Positions 25,481 to 35,027 of a stretch of DNA of 64,000 nt are shown in pieces. Origin of the DNA: Oryzomonas japonica (GTDB lineage: Bacteria > Desulfobacterota > Desulfuromonadia > Geobacterales > Pseudopelobacteraceae); assembly GCF_008802365.1 (NCBI RefSeq), contig NZ_VZQZ01000006.1, forward strand, positions 106,360 through 170,359, in the 5' to 3' direction. Below the pieces are notes generated by a model. That model was not told the DNA's origin. It searched no databases and worked only from the letters and a program-made list of their open reading frames with translations. The translations under genes were made by a program, and so were the position numbers. The first letter of the stretch is position 1. Each line of letters opens with the position of its first letter.

Positions 25481-26743
25481 ATGCCCTTCGAGCTTTTTAT
25501 CGGGTTGCGCTATCTGAAAGCCAAGCGCAAATCAACATTCATTTCTATCATTACCTTTATTTCCACCGCAGGGGTCGCCCTTGGCGTCATGGCGCTGATT
25601 GTGGTGCTGGCGGTCATGACCGGCTTTGAAGAAGACTTGAAGGAAAAAATCCTCGGGACCAATGCCCATGTGGTGGTCATCCGCAGCGGCGCCCCCATGG
25701 ATGATTACCAACAGGTCATGGCGAAGCTCAAGCGCTTCAAAGGGGTGCAGGCGGCCACGCCGTTCATCTACAATCAGGTCATGCTGTCGTCGGGCAAGAA
25801 TGTCTCCGGAGTGGTCCTGCGGGGGATCGATGTCCAGTCGGACCGCTCTGTGACCAAACTGAGCAAGTCGATCGTCGAAGGTTCCATCGACAAGCTCGAC
25901 CCGGTCATGGGGGCGGGCTCCGACGGCAAGCCGGGGCTGGTGGTGGGCAAAGAGTTGGCCAAGCACCTGAACCTGTTCGTGGGCGACACGATCAACGTCG
26001 TCTCCCCCATGGGAAACATCACGCCCTTGGGCATGATGCCCAAGATGAAGCCGTTTCGCGTGGTGGGGATTTTCAATACCGGCATGTTCGAGTACGACTC
26101 GACCCTGGCATACGTCAGCCTTGCCCAGGCCCAGGCCTTCTTCGACCTGGGGGATACGGTCACCGGCATCCAACTCAAGGTGGATGACGTCTATCATACC
26201 GGAGAACTGGCGCGCGCCATCAACCTGACCATGGGGGGCGACTACTACGCCCGGGACTGGATGCAGATGAACCGCAACATCCTCTTTGCCCTGAAGACGG
26301 AGAAGATGGTCATGTTCATCATCCTGACCCTCATCGTCCTCGTGGCGGCCTTCGGCATCGCCTCGACCCTGTTCATGGTGGTTATGGAGAAGACCAGGGA
26401 TATCGCCATCCTTAAATCCATGGGGGCCACCGGTCTCAGCATCATGAAAATATTCGTCCTGGAGGGGCTGATCATAGGCATCATCGGCACCATCCTGGGC
26501 GTTGCCTCGGGGCTCCTCATCGCCCTCAATCTTGAGCCGATTATCACCGTCATCGAGAAGGTCACCGGCCTGAATTTTTTCAGCAAGGACGTGTACTATC
26601 TGGACCATTTTCCGTCGATGGTGGTGCCGTCGGATGTGGTCCTGATATCGGTGACGGCGGTGCTGATTTCGTTCATCGCCACCCTGTACCCATCGTGGCA
26701 GGCGTCCAGGATGCTGCCCGCCGAGGCGTTGCGCTATGAGTAG
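25481..26743 (+). CDS. lolC: Lipoprotein-releasing ABC transporter permease LolC/LolE
   Basis: 420 residues with the MacB/FtsX-like topology. One helix sits near the N-terminus (about 20-48), then a large periplasmic domain (about 50-270), then three helices (about 278-310, 325-355 and 383-405). The opening FELFIGLRYLKAKRKSTFISIITFIS is typical of LolC/E. A single permease gene is present rather than separate lolC and lolE, so a homodimer with two LolD subunits is likely. It extracts outer-membrane lipoproteins from the inner membrane. lolD follows after 51 bases. Confidence 0.92.
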   Translation: MPFELFIGLRYLKAKRKSTFISIITFISTAGVALGVMALIVVLAVMTGFEEDLKEKILGTNAHVVVIRSGAPMDDYQQVMAKLKRFKGVQAATPFIYNQVMLSSGKNVSGVVLRGIDVQSDRSVTKLSKSIVEGSIDKLDPVMGAGSDGKPGLVVGKELAKHLNLFVGDTINVVSPMGNITPLGMMPKMKPFRVVGIFNTGMFEYDSTLAYVSLAQAQAFFDLGDTVTGIQLKVDDVYHTGELARAINLTMGGDYYARDWMQMNRNILFALKTEKMVMFIILTLIVLVAAFGIASTLFMVVMEKTRDIAILKSMGATGLSIMKIFVLEGLIIGIIGTILGVASGLLIALNLEPIITVIEKVTGLNFFSKDVYYLDHFPSMVVPSDVVLISVTAVLISFIATLYPSWQASRMLPAEALRYE

Positions 26744-26794
26744 GAAATGTGAATTTTTTTCAACCCGCTGCGTTTTTCGTCAAGAGGTGCTATT

Positions 26795-27466
26795 GTGAGC
26801 AACCTTCTTGAGGTCCGCGCTCTATGCAAAACCTATGCAACCGGGCCGAACAGAGTAGAGGTGCTGGCCGGCATCGATCTTGAATTGGAACCCGCGACCA
26901 CCACCGCCCTGGTGGGGGCTTCGGGGGCCGGCAAGAGTACGCTGTTGCACCTGCTGGGGGCGTTGGACCGGCCGTCATCGGGGACCGTCAGCTTCCGCGG
27001 CGAGGATATTTTCCGGAAAAGCGACCGTGAACTGGCGTTTTTCCGCAACAAAAGCATCGGGTTTGTCTTCCAGTTTCACCATCTGCTGTCAGAATTCACC
27101 GCTCTGGAAAACGTCATGATGCCGGCCCTGATCGCCCGCACCGCTCGTGACAAGGCCAGGGCAACGGCGGAGGAGTTGCTGGATGATGTGGGCCTGAGCC
27201 ACCGTTTGGGGCATCGCCCTGGTGAATTGTCCGGCGGAGAGCAGCAGCGGGTGGCCATTGCGCGTGCCCTGGCGCTGTCCCCCGAGTTGCTGCTGGCCGA
27301 TGAGCCGACCGGTAACCTGGACATGAAGACCAGCGAGGGGGTGCATGCTCTGTTGGCCGAATTGCAGCAGAAAAAGGGGCTGACCCTGGTTGTCGTCACC
27401 CATAATGAACGGTTGGCTGCCGCCATGGGAAGAACCGTGCGGCTGGTTGATGGACGGCTTGAATAA
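26795..27466 (+). CDS. lolD: Lipoprotein-releasing system ATP-binding protein LolD
   Basis: 223 residues from GTG 26795 (AGAGGTG upstream). All ABC motifs are visible: Walker [10 protein letters not shown] (about 40-48), Q-loop FQFHH, signature LSGGEQQ (about 144-150), Walker [13 protein letters not shown], and the switch His in VVTH. It powers LolC. bamA begins a few bases downstream, linking lipoprotein export with outer-membrane protein assembly in one operon. Confidence 0.95.
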   Translation: MSNLLEVRALCKTYATGPNRVEVLAGIDLELEPATTTALVGASGAGKSTLLHLLGALDRPSSGTVSFRGEDIFRKSDRELAFFRNKSIGFVFQFHHLLSEFTALENVMMPALIARTARDKARATAEELLDDVGLSHRLGHRPGELSGGEQQRVAIARALALSPELLLADEPTGNLDMKTSEGVHALLAELQQKKGLTLVVVTHNERLAAAMGRTVRLVDGRLE

Positions 27467-27471
27467 TTCGT

Positions 27472-29802
27472 GTGAGTCTCGGGGGAAGAGTGCCCATATT
27501 TCGTATGGCAGTGATGGTTGTATGTGCGTTTCAGTTTATCGTCGCCGGCACGGCGCGGGCTGAAGGCGAAAAGATTTTCGAGGTGCGGACCAAGGGCAAT
27601 CAGCGCATTGAATCGGCCGCCATCCTCAATGTCGTCTCGAGCAAGGCCGGCGATGCCTTGTCCGATGACAAGACCGACGCAGACATCCGTGCCATATACA
27701 AACTGGGGCACTTCCAGGATATTCAAGCCGCGACGGAAGAAACCGACAAGGGCGTGATTCTGGTCTATACGGTGCAGGAAAAGCCGGTTGTCCGCGACAT
27801 AAAATTCGAGGGGAACAAGGAAATCAGCACCGACAAGCTCAAGGAAGCCCTTGAGTTCCGTCAGAATGCCATAGTATCCACCAAGGATCTTGCCAAGAGC
27901 GTTGCCAAGATGAAAAAACTCTACGGCGACGAAGGATACTATCTGGCCGAGATCGAGCCGAAGACGGAAAAACGTACGCCCACGGAGCTTGCGATTACCT
28001 TCAAGGTCACCGAAGGGAAGAAGATCCTTATCCGCACCATCCGCTTCGACGGGAACAGGACCTTCACCGACAAACAATTGCGCAAGGTCATGGAAACCAA
28101 GGAAAAGTGGTTTCTGTCGTGGCTGACCGGGGCGGGCACATACAAGGAAGAGGTGTTGAAAAACGACGCCTTGCTGATCGCCGACCACTACATGAACAAC
28201 GGCTACATCAATGTCAAGGTGGGTGAACCGGTTGTCAAGCTGACCGATGCCAAGGACGCACTGGAGGTGTTCATCGGCATTACGGAGGGGCAACAGTTCC
28301 GCATCGGTGACCTCGACTTCAAGGGCGACCTGCTTGAGCCGGTCAGTGAACTGCGCAAGAAGGTCAAGGTCGAGCCGGGGCAGATCTTCAGTCGGAGCAC
28401 TCTGCGCACCGATATCGCCACCCTGACAGATGTCTATGCCGATAAGGGGTATGCCTTCGCCAACGTCAACCCATTGACAAAGGCCGACAGCACAAAGCAG
28501 ATCATAGATTTGAGCTTCGATATGGAAAAGGGTGAGTTGGTTTCCATCGAACGGATCAATATCGCTGGCAACCCCAAGACCCGCGACAAGGTGGTCCGCC
28601 GTGAACTGCGCATCACAGAAGGGGAACTCTACAGCGCCACCGGCATCAAGCGCAGCAAACAAAACCTGATGAACACAGGTTTTTTTGAGGAAGCCAACCT
28701 TGCGACGGCCAAGGGGAGTGCCGGCAACAAACTCAACCTCAACGTGGACGTCAAGGAAAAGCCGACCGGATCGTTCAGTATCGGTGGCGGGTACAGCTCC
28801 CTGGACGGCATCATCGGTCAGGGGTCCGTGCAGCAATCGAACTTCCTCGGCCTGGGGCTCAAGGCGAACGTTTCCGGTTCCATCGGCGGAAAGTCCCAGA
28901 CCTACTCCCTCGGCCTGACCGATCCCTACTTCCTCGACACCAAGTGGACCCTGGGGGCCGACGTCTACCGGACGCAGCGCGATTATAACGACTACACCCG
29001 GCGCCTGACCGGCGGAGATATCAAGGGTGGGTACCCGATCAACGACTTTATCGGCACCTTCTTCATGTACAAGTATGAGATCAAGGACATCTACAACCCC
29101 CAGCAGGCCTATCAGGACCTCCATTCCACCGATCCGGACAACTATCCGCTGGGAATGACGACGACCAGTTCGGTCATGGCGAGTATCACCCACAATAACA
29201 CCGACTACCACCTCGACCCCACAACCGGTTTTATCAATTCGCTTACTGCCGAATTCGCCGGTCTGGGGGGGAATAACAAGTTTGCCCGCTACACCCTGGA
29301 GAACACTTGGTTTCACCCGATTTACAAGAAACTGATCTTCTCCACCAAGCTGGCCGTGGGATATGTCGAGGAGGTGGGAGGGAAGCTGGTGCCAATCGAC
29401 GAGAAGTTCTACCTGGGCGGCATCTACTCGCTTCGCGGTTACAAGGCCCGCACGGTTTCCCCGACCAAACACCTCGGGACGGCAAACCCGACGAACGGCG
29501 TTAAATCTGACGAAGTGGTCTACCTTGGGGGCAACAAAGAAGCCTACGGCAACATGGAGTTTTCCTTCCCCATTCTGGCTGAGGCGGGGGTCAAGGGGGT
29601 CGTGTTCTTCGACTATGGCAATAGCACCAACGATTCATACAGTAAAATGTTCGATTCGCTGCTGCTGAGCTACGGCGCGGGGATCAGATGGGCTTCGCCG
29701 CTTGGGCCGCTCCGCCTCGAGTATGGCATCCCCGTGAACCCGCGCGCCGAACTGGACAGCCGTAGCGGCAGGTTCGAGTTTTCGATCGGCAGCCTCTTTT
29801 AG
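27472..29802 (+). CDS. bamA: Outer membrane protein assembly factor BamA
   Basis: 776 residues from GTG 27472; in-frame GTG 27490 or ATG 27505 are alternatives because no start has an ideal ribosome site. A signal peptide (to about residue 30, ARA) is followed by five POTRA domains (about 35-430), then the beta-barrel domain (about 440-776). The barrel contains LRGY (about 654-657), the loop-6 L/VRGF-type motif, and the protein ends in Phe, the outer-membrane insertion signal. It folds and inserts beta-barrel proteins with Skp, encoded next. It sits in the classic bamA-skp-lpxD-fabZ-lpxA order. Confidence 0.95.
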   Translation: MSLGGRVPIFRMAVMVVCAFQFIVAGTARAEGEKIFEVRTKGNQRIESAAILNVVSSKAGDALSDDKTDADIRAIYKLGHFQDIQAATEETDKGVILVYTVQEKPVVRDIKFEGNKEISTDKLKEALEFRQNAIVSTKDLAKSVAKMKKLYGDEGYYLAEIEPKTEKRTPTELAITFKVTEGKKILIRTIRFDGNRTFTDKQLRKVMETKEKWFLSWLTGAGTYKEEVLKNDALLIADHYMNNGYINVKVGEPVVKLTDAKDALEVFIGITEGQQFRIGDLDFKGDLLEPVSELRKKVKVEPGQIFSRSTLRTDIATLTDVYADKGYAFANVNPLTKADSTKQIIDLSFDMEKGELVSIERINIAGNPKTRDKVVRRELRITEGELYSATGIKRSKQNLMNTGFFEEANLATAKGSAGNKLNLNVDVKEKPTGSFSIGGGYSSLDGIIGQGSVQQSNFLGLGLKANVSGSIGGKSQTYSLGLTDPYFLDTKWTLGADVYRTQRDYNDYTRRLTGGDIKGGYPINDFIGTFFMYKYEIKDIYNPQQAYQDLHSTDPDNYPLGMTTTSSVMASITHNNTDYHLDPTTGFINSLTAEFAGLGGNNKFARYTLENTWFHPIYKKLIFSTKLAVGYVEEVGGKLVPIDEKFYLGGIYSLRGYKARTVSPTKHLGTANPTNGVKSDEVVYLGGNKEAYGNMEFSFPILAEAGVKGVVFFDYGNSTNDSYSKMFDSLLLSYGAGIRWASPLGPLRLEYGIPVNPRAELDSRSGRFEFSIGSLF

Positions 29803-29835
29803 GCTGCATCATAGAGAAAAAGGAGAACGTCAATC

Positions 29836-30354
29836 ATGAGAAGGTTTATACTGGCGGCAGTCATGGTTCTTGGCTTTGCAGCTGCATCGGCTTCCGCTGC
29901 CGATGTGAAGATCGGCTACGTCGATATGCAACGGGCGCTCAACAACTCCGAGTCGGGCAAGGAGGCCAAGGAACAGTTGGCGGCGCGGCTCAAGAAGTAT
30001 CAGGACGAAATTAACGGCAAGCAGGAAGAGCTCAAGAAGTTGAAGGATGAACTTGAAAAACAGGGGATGCTCCTGTCCGAAACGGCCAGGGCCTCCAAGG
30101 AAAAGGACTACCAGCAGCGGCTGAAAGAGTTTCAGCGTTTCACCAAGGACGCCCAGGATGAGCTTCAGGCCAAGGATGAAGAATTTACTCGCAAGATCCT
30201 TGAGGAGATGGAAAAGGTTATCAAGGAGTACGGCCGTACCAACGGTTATGCCTTTATCTTTGCTAAAAACGACAGCATGATGCTGTATGTCGATGAAAAG
30301 TCCGATGTGACCGAAGAAGTGCTGAAACGCTTCAACACCGCCAAAAAGAAATAG
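29836..30354 (+). CDS. skp: Periplasmic chaperone Skp (OmpH family)
   Basis: 172 residues with a signal peptide ending ASA (about residue 21). The mature part begins KIGYVDMQRAL, as usual for OmpH proteins. A long charged coiled coil (about 40-130) forms the two tentacle helices, followed by the small beta/trimerisation end (GYAFIFAKNDSMMLYV). Skp holds unfolded outer-membrane proteins for BamA. AAAAGGAG precedes the ATG. lpxD begins 59 bases downstream. Confidence 0.9.
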   Translation: MRRFILAAVMVLGFAAASASAADVKIGYVDMQRALNNSESGKEAKEQLAARLKKYQDEINGKQEELKKLKDELEKQGMLLSETARASKEKDYQQRLKEFQRFTKDAQDELQAKDEEFTRKILEEMEKVIKEYGRTNGYAFIFAKNDSMMLYVDEKSDVTEEVLKRFNTAKKK

Positions 30355-30413
30355 CGGTCGCCGCATCAAATTGTGCGGTCGGAATATTTTGACTATAGCT
30401 ACGGGGCTGTGAC

Positions 30414-31451
30414 ATGCAACAAAGCAAAACATTGAAAGAAATCGCCGAATACTTGGGCGGTACGGTGCGGGGGGATGGTGCGGTGCGCGTTGGCGGACTT
30501 GCCCCCCTGGAAACAGCCGGACCCGACACCATCACGTTCCTGGCAAACCACAAATACGCCACCAAGGTCGCGGAAACAAAGGCCGGAGCGGTGCTGATGG
30601 CCCCAGGAAACGAGGCTTACGGCCGCAACGTGGTCGAAGTGGCCAATCCGTACCTGGGGTTTGCCAAGCTGCTGACACTCTTCTACACATCCCCCCACCC
30701 TGGGCTGGGAATACTGCCCGAGTCGAACGTGGGGACCGGCGTGACGCTGGGGGAGGGGATCAGCATCTATCCCGGCGCCTGCGTCGGGAACAACGTCACC
30801 ATAGGCGCGCGGACCGTCATCCACAGCGGCGCTGTCATCTACGAGGGGGCCGTGATCGGCGATGACTGCGTGGTGCATGCCAACGCCGTTATCCGCGAGC
30901 GCTGCCGTCTCGGAAACCGGGTGATCATCCAGCCGGGCGCGGTCATCGGGAGCGATGGGTTCGGTTATGCCCCGGACGGTCGCGGCTATTACCGGATTCC
31001 CCAGATCGGCATCGTGGTGTTGGAAGATGATGTGGAGGTGGGCGCCAATACGACCGTTGACCGGGCCGCGCTGGAGGTCACCCTGGTAAAACAGGGGACC
31101 AAGCTCGACAATCTGGTGCAGGTCGCCCACAACTGCCAGATAGGGCGCGATTGTATGATCGTCTCCCAGGTGGGGATATCGGGCAGCACCAAGGTCGGCG
31201 ACCACGTGACCCTGGCCGGCCAGGTCGGGGTTGCCGGCCACCTGACCATCGGTGACAACGTGATGGTGGGGGCCAAGTCGGGGGTACCCAACTCCCTGGC
31301 CGCCAATGCCGGCTACAGCGGCTATCCGGCGCAGCCCCACAAGGAGTGGCTCAAATCCATGGCGGTGGTCGCCAACCTGCCGGCCCTGAAGAAAACGGTC
31401 AGCAGCCTGGAAAAACGCATCGCCGAACTGGAAGAACAGCTGAAAAAATGA
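30414..31451 (+). CDS. lpxD: UDP-3-O-acylglucosamine N-acyltransferase LpxD
   Basis: 345 residues. An N-terminal uridine-binding domain (about 1-100) is followed by a left-handed beta-helix of hexapeptide repeats (about 105-320), and a short C-terminal coiled coil (about 325-345) that trimerises. The catalytic His lies in VQVAHNC. LpxD adds the second hydroxyacyl chain from ACP in the third lipid A step. If the neighbouring gnnAB pair is active, the acceptor would carry a 3-amino group from LpxA onwards. The gene is followed by a 227-bp repeat-bearing spacer. Confidence 0.95.
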   Translation: MQQSKTLKEIAEYLGGTVRGDGAVRVGGLAPLETAGPDTITFLANHKYATKVAETKAGAVLMAPGNEAYGRNVVEVANPYLGFAKLLTLFYTSPHPGLGILPESNVGTGVTLGEGISIYPGACVGNNVTIGARTVIHSGAVIYEGAVIGDDCVVHANAVIRERCRLGNRVIIQPGAVIGSDGFGYAPDGRGYYRIPQIGIVVLEDDVEVGANTTVDRAALEVTLVKQGTKLDNLVQVAHNCQIGRDCMIVSQVGISGSTKVGDHVTLAGQVGVAGHLTIGDNVMVGAKSGVPNSLAANAGYSGYPAQPHKEWLKSMAVVANLPALKKTVSSLEKRIAELEEQLKK

Positions 31452-31468
31452 ACAGGATAAAGTCTCAA

Positions 31469-31627
31469 AATCTGCCACTGAGACACTGAGGAAAATCAGA
31501 AGCAGCGGCATAAGCCGTTTTGTGTTCATAAATAGATTCAGTTGTTGACGTTCTCCGTTTCTCTGAGTCTCTGTGGCTGGTTTTGTTTTGAAGTTCTCCA
31601 GTTTTTTTGCGGTTCTGTGGCAGATTT
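31469..31627. repeat. Second ATCTGCCAC...GTGGCAGAT inverted repeat, between lpxD and fabZ
   Basis: AAATCTGCCAC (31469-31479) is exactly inverted at 31617-31627 (GTGGCAGATTT). A middle copy (TTCTCTGAGTCTCTGTGGC, 31558-31576) is complementary to the left arm with some mismatches. The arms match the element between napA and napB. The spacer from 31452 to 31678 contains nothing else recognisable. Confidence 0.65.
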
Positions 31628-31678
31628 ATTGTTACTCCGCGCTTCTGCGGCAACTATTTTATTTCAACGAGGTTTCCC

Positions 31679-32122
31679 ATGCTAATGGACGTCAATGAAA
31701 TCATGAAGATTCTTCCCCACCGCTACCCCTTCCTCATGGTCGATCGGATCATTGAGCTGGAGCACGGCAAACGCTGCGTCGGAATCAAGAATGTCACCAT
31801 CAACGAGCCTTTTTTCCAGGGGCACTTTCCCGGCCATCCGGTTATGCCGGGGGTGCTGATCGTCGAGGCCATGGCCCAGGTTGCCGGTATCATGGCCTAC
31901 CTGGCATCGGACGATGAAACGAAGAAAAAGGTCAGCTACTTCATGTCCATCGACAATGCGAAGTTCAGAAAGCCGGTGTTTCCTGGCGATCAACTACGCA
32001 TCCAGATCGAAACGACCTTCAACCGCCGCGGCATCTGGGGGGTCGACGGTAAGGCCTACGTGGGCGAAACACTGGTAACCGAGGCATCCCTCAAGGCGAC
32101 CTTTGCCGACAAAGCGGCGTAA
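31679..32122 (+). CDS. fabZ: 3-hydroxyacyl-ACP dehydratase FabZ
   Basis: 147 residues from ATG 31679, with CGAGG six bases upstream; an earlier in-frame start would be inside the repeat. The hot-dog-fold active site is GHFPGHPVMPGVLIVEAMAQ, with catalytic His and Glu. It dehydrates 3-hydroxyacyl-ACP, the same intermediates LpxA and LpxD draw on, so its place between them balances fatty acid and lipid A synthesis. lpxA begins 48 bases downstream. Confidence 0.96.
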   Translation: MLMDVNEIMKILPHRYPFLMVDRIIELEHGKRCVGIKNVTINEPFFQGHFPGHPVMPGVLIVEAMAQVAGIMAYLASDDETKKKVSYFMSIDNAKFRKPVFPGDQLRIQIETTFNRRGIWGVDGKAYVGETLVTEASLKATFADKAA

Positions 32123-32170
32123 CACCGAGTACGTGCTAATTTTTTAGATAGTAAACCGGGGAGAGTTCCA

Positions 32171-32950
32171 ATGATACACTCAAGCGCAATAATCGAACCG
32201 AGCGCACAACTGGCGTCCGACGTCGAGATAGGCCCCTATGCGATCATCGGCAAACAGGTAACCATCGGCAAGGGCACCAAGATCGGTGCCCATGCCGTGA
32301 TCGGCGACTGGACGGAGATCGGCGAGAACAACCAGATTTTCCACCAGACCTCGGTCGGCGCCCCCCCCCAGGACCTGAAATACCAGGGTGAAGAAACCTG
32401 GACCCGCATCGGCGACAACAACATGATCCGGGAATTCGCCACAATCCACCGCGGCACGGTCTCCGGCCACGGCGAGACCGTGGTCGGGAACGGCAACCTC
32501 TTCATGGCCTACTCCCACGTGGCCCACGACTGCCGCATCGGCAACAACGTGGTCATGGCCAACGTGGCAACCCTGGCAGGGCATGTCACGGTAGAGGACC
32601 ACGTCATCCTGGGCGGCTTGGTGGCGATACATCAATTCGTCACGGTCGGCGCCCACGTCATGATCGGCGGCGGCACCCTGGTTGGCCTGGACATCCCGCC
32701 GTACATGATCGCCACCTCGGGCAAGCGCGACGCCAAGCTGCGGGGGCTGAATCTGATCGGCCTGAAGCGGCGTGGGTTCACGGACGAGGCGATCAGCAGC
32801 CTGAAAAAGGCCTACAAAACCCTGTTCATGGCCGGTCTGAAGCTTCCCAATGCTATTAGCCGCATCAGGGCCGAGGTCAAGGAGTGTCCGGAGGTGGACT
32901 ACCTGCTGGCCTTCATCGAACGCTCCGAGCGGGGGATCTGCCGCGGATGA
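32171..32950 (+). CDS. lpxA: Acyl-ACP:UDP-N-acetylglucosamine acyltransferase LpxA
   Basis: 259 residues. A hexapeptide-repeat beta-helix (about 1-190) is followed by a helical C-terminus (about 195-259). The catalytic His lies in YSHVAHDCRIG. LpxA transfers a 3-hydroxyacyl chain to the GlcNAc 3-position, the first lipid A step. In bacteria with gnnA and gnnB the natural substrate is the 3-amino sugar and the chain becomes amide-linked. Whether this LpxA prefers that substrate cannot be read with confidence here. Its stop overlaps the gnnA start (ATGA). Confidence 0.95.
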   Translation: MIHSSAIIEPSAQLASDVEIGPYAIIGKQVTIGKGTKIGAHAVIGDWTEIGENNQIFHQTSVGAPPQDLKYQGEETWTRIGDNNMIREFATIHRGTVSGHGETVVGNGNLFMAYSHVAHDCRIGNNVVMANVATLAGHVTVEDHVILGGLVAIHQFVTVGAHVMIGGGTLVGLDIPPYMIATSGKRDAKLRGLNLIGLKRRGFTDEAISSLKKAYKTLFMAGLKLPNAISRIRAEVKECPEVDYLLAFIERSERGICRG

Positions 32951-33891
32951 GCGTCCTCAGAACGGCCGTCATAGGCGTGGGCTACCTGGGTAACTTCCAT
33001 GCCCAGAAGTACGCCGCCATCCCCGATGTGGAACTGGTCGGCGTGGTGGACAGCGATCCGAAGCGGGCGGCCGAGATTGCAGCTGCGCTGGGGACGACCG
33101 CCTACAGCGATCACCGCGACCTGATTGGCAAGGTGGATGCGGTCAGCGTGGTGGTGCCAACCCAGTATCACCACACCGTTGCCCGTGATTTTCTGGCGGC
33201 CGGGGTCCACGTGCTGATCGAGAAGCCGATCACCGTCACCACGGCCGAGGCCGACGAATTGATCGCCCTCGCCGAGATGCACAAGGTGGTCTTCCAGGTC
33301 GGCCATCTGGAACGTTTCAACCCGGTCCTGGTGGCGTTGGGGGACATCCTCCATGAACCGCTCTTCATCGAGTCGGTGCGCATCGCCCCCTTCAAGCCGC
33401 GGGGGACGGACGTGAACGTGGTCCTGGACCTGATGATCCACGACATCGACATCATCCAGCACATCGTCGGGTCCCCGGTTGAGCACATCGACGCCGTCGG
33501 GGCGCCGGTTTTTACCGGCGAGGAGGATATCGCCAACGCGCGGATCGTTTTCAAAAACGGCTGCGTCGCCAACGTTACCGCCAGTCGTATCAGTCTGAAG
33601 AGCGAACGCAAGATGCGCATATTCCAGCGCGATGCCTACATCACCCTGGACTTTCAGAACCGCAAGCTGCTGGTGGCCCAGAAGGGGAACGGCGAGTTGT
33701 TTCCTGGCATCCCCAACGTGAAGGTTGTTGAGCGGGAGCTGGGGCAGGCCGATGCGCTCAAAAACGAGATTGAATCGTTCATCGAGGCCATCAGGGAAGG
33801 GAAACAGCCCCAGGTGAGCGGCAGGGAAGGGAAAATGGCGCTGGAAACGGCACTCAAAATCAACGTTAGCCTGAAAAGGACACACCCATGA
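32947..33891 (+). CDS. gnnA: Gfo/Idh/MocA oxidoreductase, probable UDP-GlcNAc 3-dehydrogenase GnnA
   Basis: 314 residues from ATG 32947, which overlaps the lpxA stop. The NAD-binding Rossmann motif is GVGYLG (about 10-15), and the family motif IEKP is near residue 96. The length and the place between lpxA and lpxB, directly before a DegT aminotransferase, match gnnA of Acidithiobacillus ferrooxidans. There GnnA oxidises the 3-OH of UDP-GlcNAc so GnnB can aminate it. The pathway assignment rests on family plus context; other sugar dehydrogenases share the fold. gnnB overlaps its stop by ATGA. Confidence 0.75.
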   Translation: MSVLRTAVIGVGYLGNFHAQKYAAIPDVELVGVVDSDPKRAAEIAAALGTTAYSDHRDLIGKVDAVSVVVPTQYHHTVARDFLAAGVHVLIEKPITVTTAEADELIALAEMHKVVFQVGHLERFNPVLVALGDILHEPLFIESVRIAPFKPRGTDVNVVLDLMIHDIDIIQHIVGSPVEHIDAVGAPVFTGEEDIANARIVFKNGCVANVTASRISLKSERKMRIFQRDAYITLDFQNRKLLVAQKGNGELFPGIPNVKVVERELGQADALKNEIESFIEAIREGKQPQVSGREGKMALETALKINVSLKRTHP

Positions 33892-34982
33892 TACCGATGG
33901 TAGACCTCAAAACACAATATCACACCCTGAAAGCGGAGATCGATACGGCGGTTCTCGCCGCCCTGGAGAGCAGCCAGTTCATTCTGGGGCCCAACGTGAC
34001 CGCCCTGGAGCAGGAGGCTGCAGCATTTCTGGGCGCGCCCCATGCCGTCACTTGTGCATCGGGCACCGACGCCCTGCACCTGGCGATCCTGGCGGCCGGC
34101 ATCGGCCCCGGGGATGAGGTCATCACCTCTCCGTTCACCTTTATCGCCACGGCCGAGGCCATCTGCTACGCCGGGGCCACTCCGGTCTTCGCGGACATAG
34201 ATCCCCAAACCTTCAACCTCGATCCGGCCATGGTCGAAAAGGCCATCACCCCCCGCACCAAAGCGATCATCCCGGTTCATCTCTTCGGCCAACCGGCCGA
34301 CATGGCTGCGTTTACGGCTATCTGTAAAAAACACAACCTGCTCCTGATCGAGGATTGCGCCCAATCCTTCGGTGCCGCGGTCGATGGCCGCATGACCGGC
34401 ACCATAGGCCTCTTGGGCTGTTTCAGCTTCTTCCCCAGCAAGAATCTGGGATGCTACGGCGACGGCGGCATGGTCACCTGCGCCACGGCCGAGTTGGCCG
34501 AACAGGTCAAGGTGCTGCGTAACCACGGCAGCCGGGTCCGCTACCACCACAGCATGATCGGTTTCAACAGCCGCCTCGACGACATCCAGGCCGCTATTCT
34601 GCGGGTGAAGCTCAAGCGGATCGACGAATTCAACGCCGGCCGCCGCCGCGTTGCGCAGCTCTATTCTTCCCTGCTGGCCGACGTGGCGACCGTTCCCCAC
34701 GAGGATGGCAAGGGACGGCACGTCTATCACCAATACACGATCCTTACCGACCGGCGCGACGCCGTCATGGCCAAACTCTCCGAACGGCAGATCGCTTCGG
34801 CCGTCTATTACCCCATTCCGCTCCACAAACAGGACGTCTTTGCCCAGGCCTGCGCAGGCCTGAGCCTGCCGGTGGCCGAAAAGGTTGCCGCCAACTGCAT
34901 GTCGCTCCCCGTGTATCCCGAAATGCCCGACGCATCGGTGCGCTTGGTAGCGGAAACCGTCAAAGAGGTACTGGTTGGATAA
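33888..34982 (+). CDS. gnnB: DegT/DnrJ/EryC1 aminotransferase, probable GnnB
   Basis: 364 residues. A PLP-dependent sugar aminotransferase: the Schiff-base Lys185 lies in FFPSKNLGCYGDGG, the cofactor Asp in IEDCAQS (about 155-161), and SGTDALHLA is at 58-66. GnnB of A. ferrooxidans, of similar length, aminates the 3-keto sugar made by GnnA to give UDP-GlcNAc3N for lipid A. The ATGA overlap with gnnA supports a joint function. Alternatives are aminotransferases for O-antigen sugars, but no O-antigen genes adjoin. lpxB starts 45 bases later. Confidence 0.75.
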   Translation: MIPMVDLKTQYHTLKAEIDTAVLAALESSQFILGPNVTALEQEAAAFLGAPHAVTCASGTDALHLAILAAGIGPGDEVITSPFTFIATAEAICYAGATPVFADIDPQTFNLDPAMVEKAITPRTKAIIPVHLFGQPADMAAFTAICKKHNLLLIEDCAQSFGAAVDGRMTGTIGLLGCFSFFPSKNLGCYGDGGMVTCATAELAEQVKVLRNHGSRVRYHHSMIGFNSRLDDIQAAILRVKLKRIDEFNAGRRRVAQLYSSLLADVATVPHEDGKGRHVYHQYTILTDRRDAVMAKLSERQIASAVYYPIPLHKQDVFAQACAGLSLPVAEKVAANCMSLPVYPEMPDASVRLVAETVKEVLVG

Positions 34983-35027
34983 TTTGTGTCTCTGTGTTCC
35001 CTCTATTGTTGAAGGGATGTGCGCGTG

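Noticed and set aside
27076..29472. Long minus-strand reading frame opposite lolD and bamA.
   Set aside because: It spans two certain genes on the other strand and has no start signal or recognisable domain.
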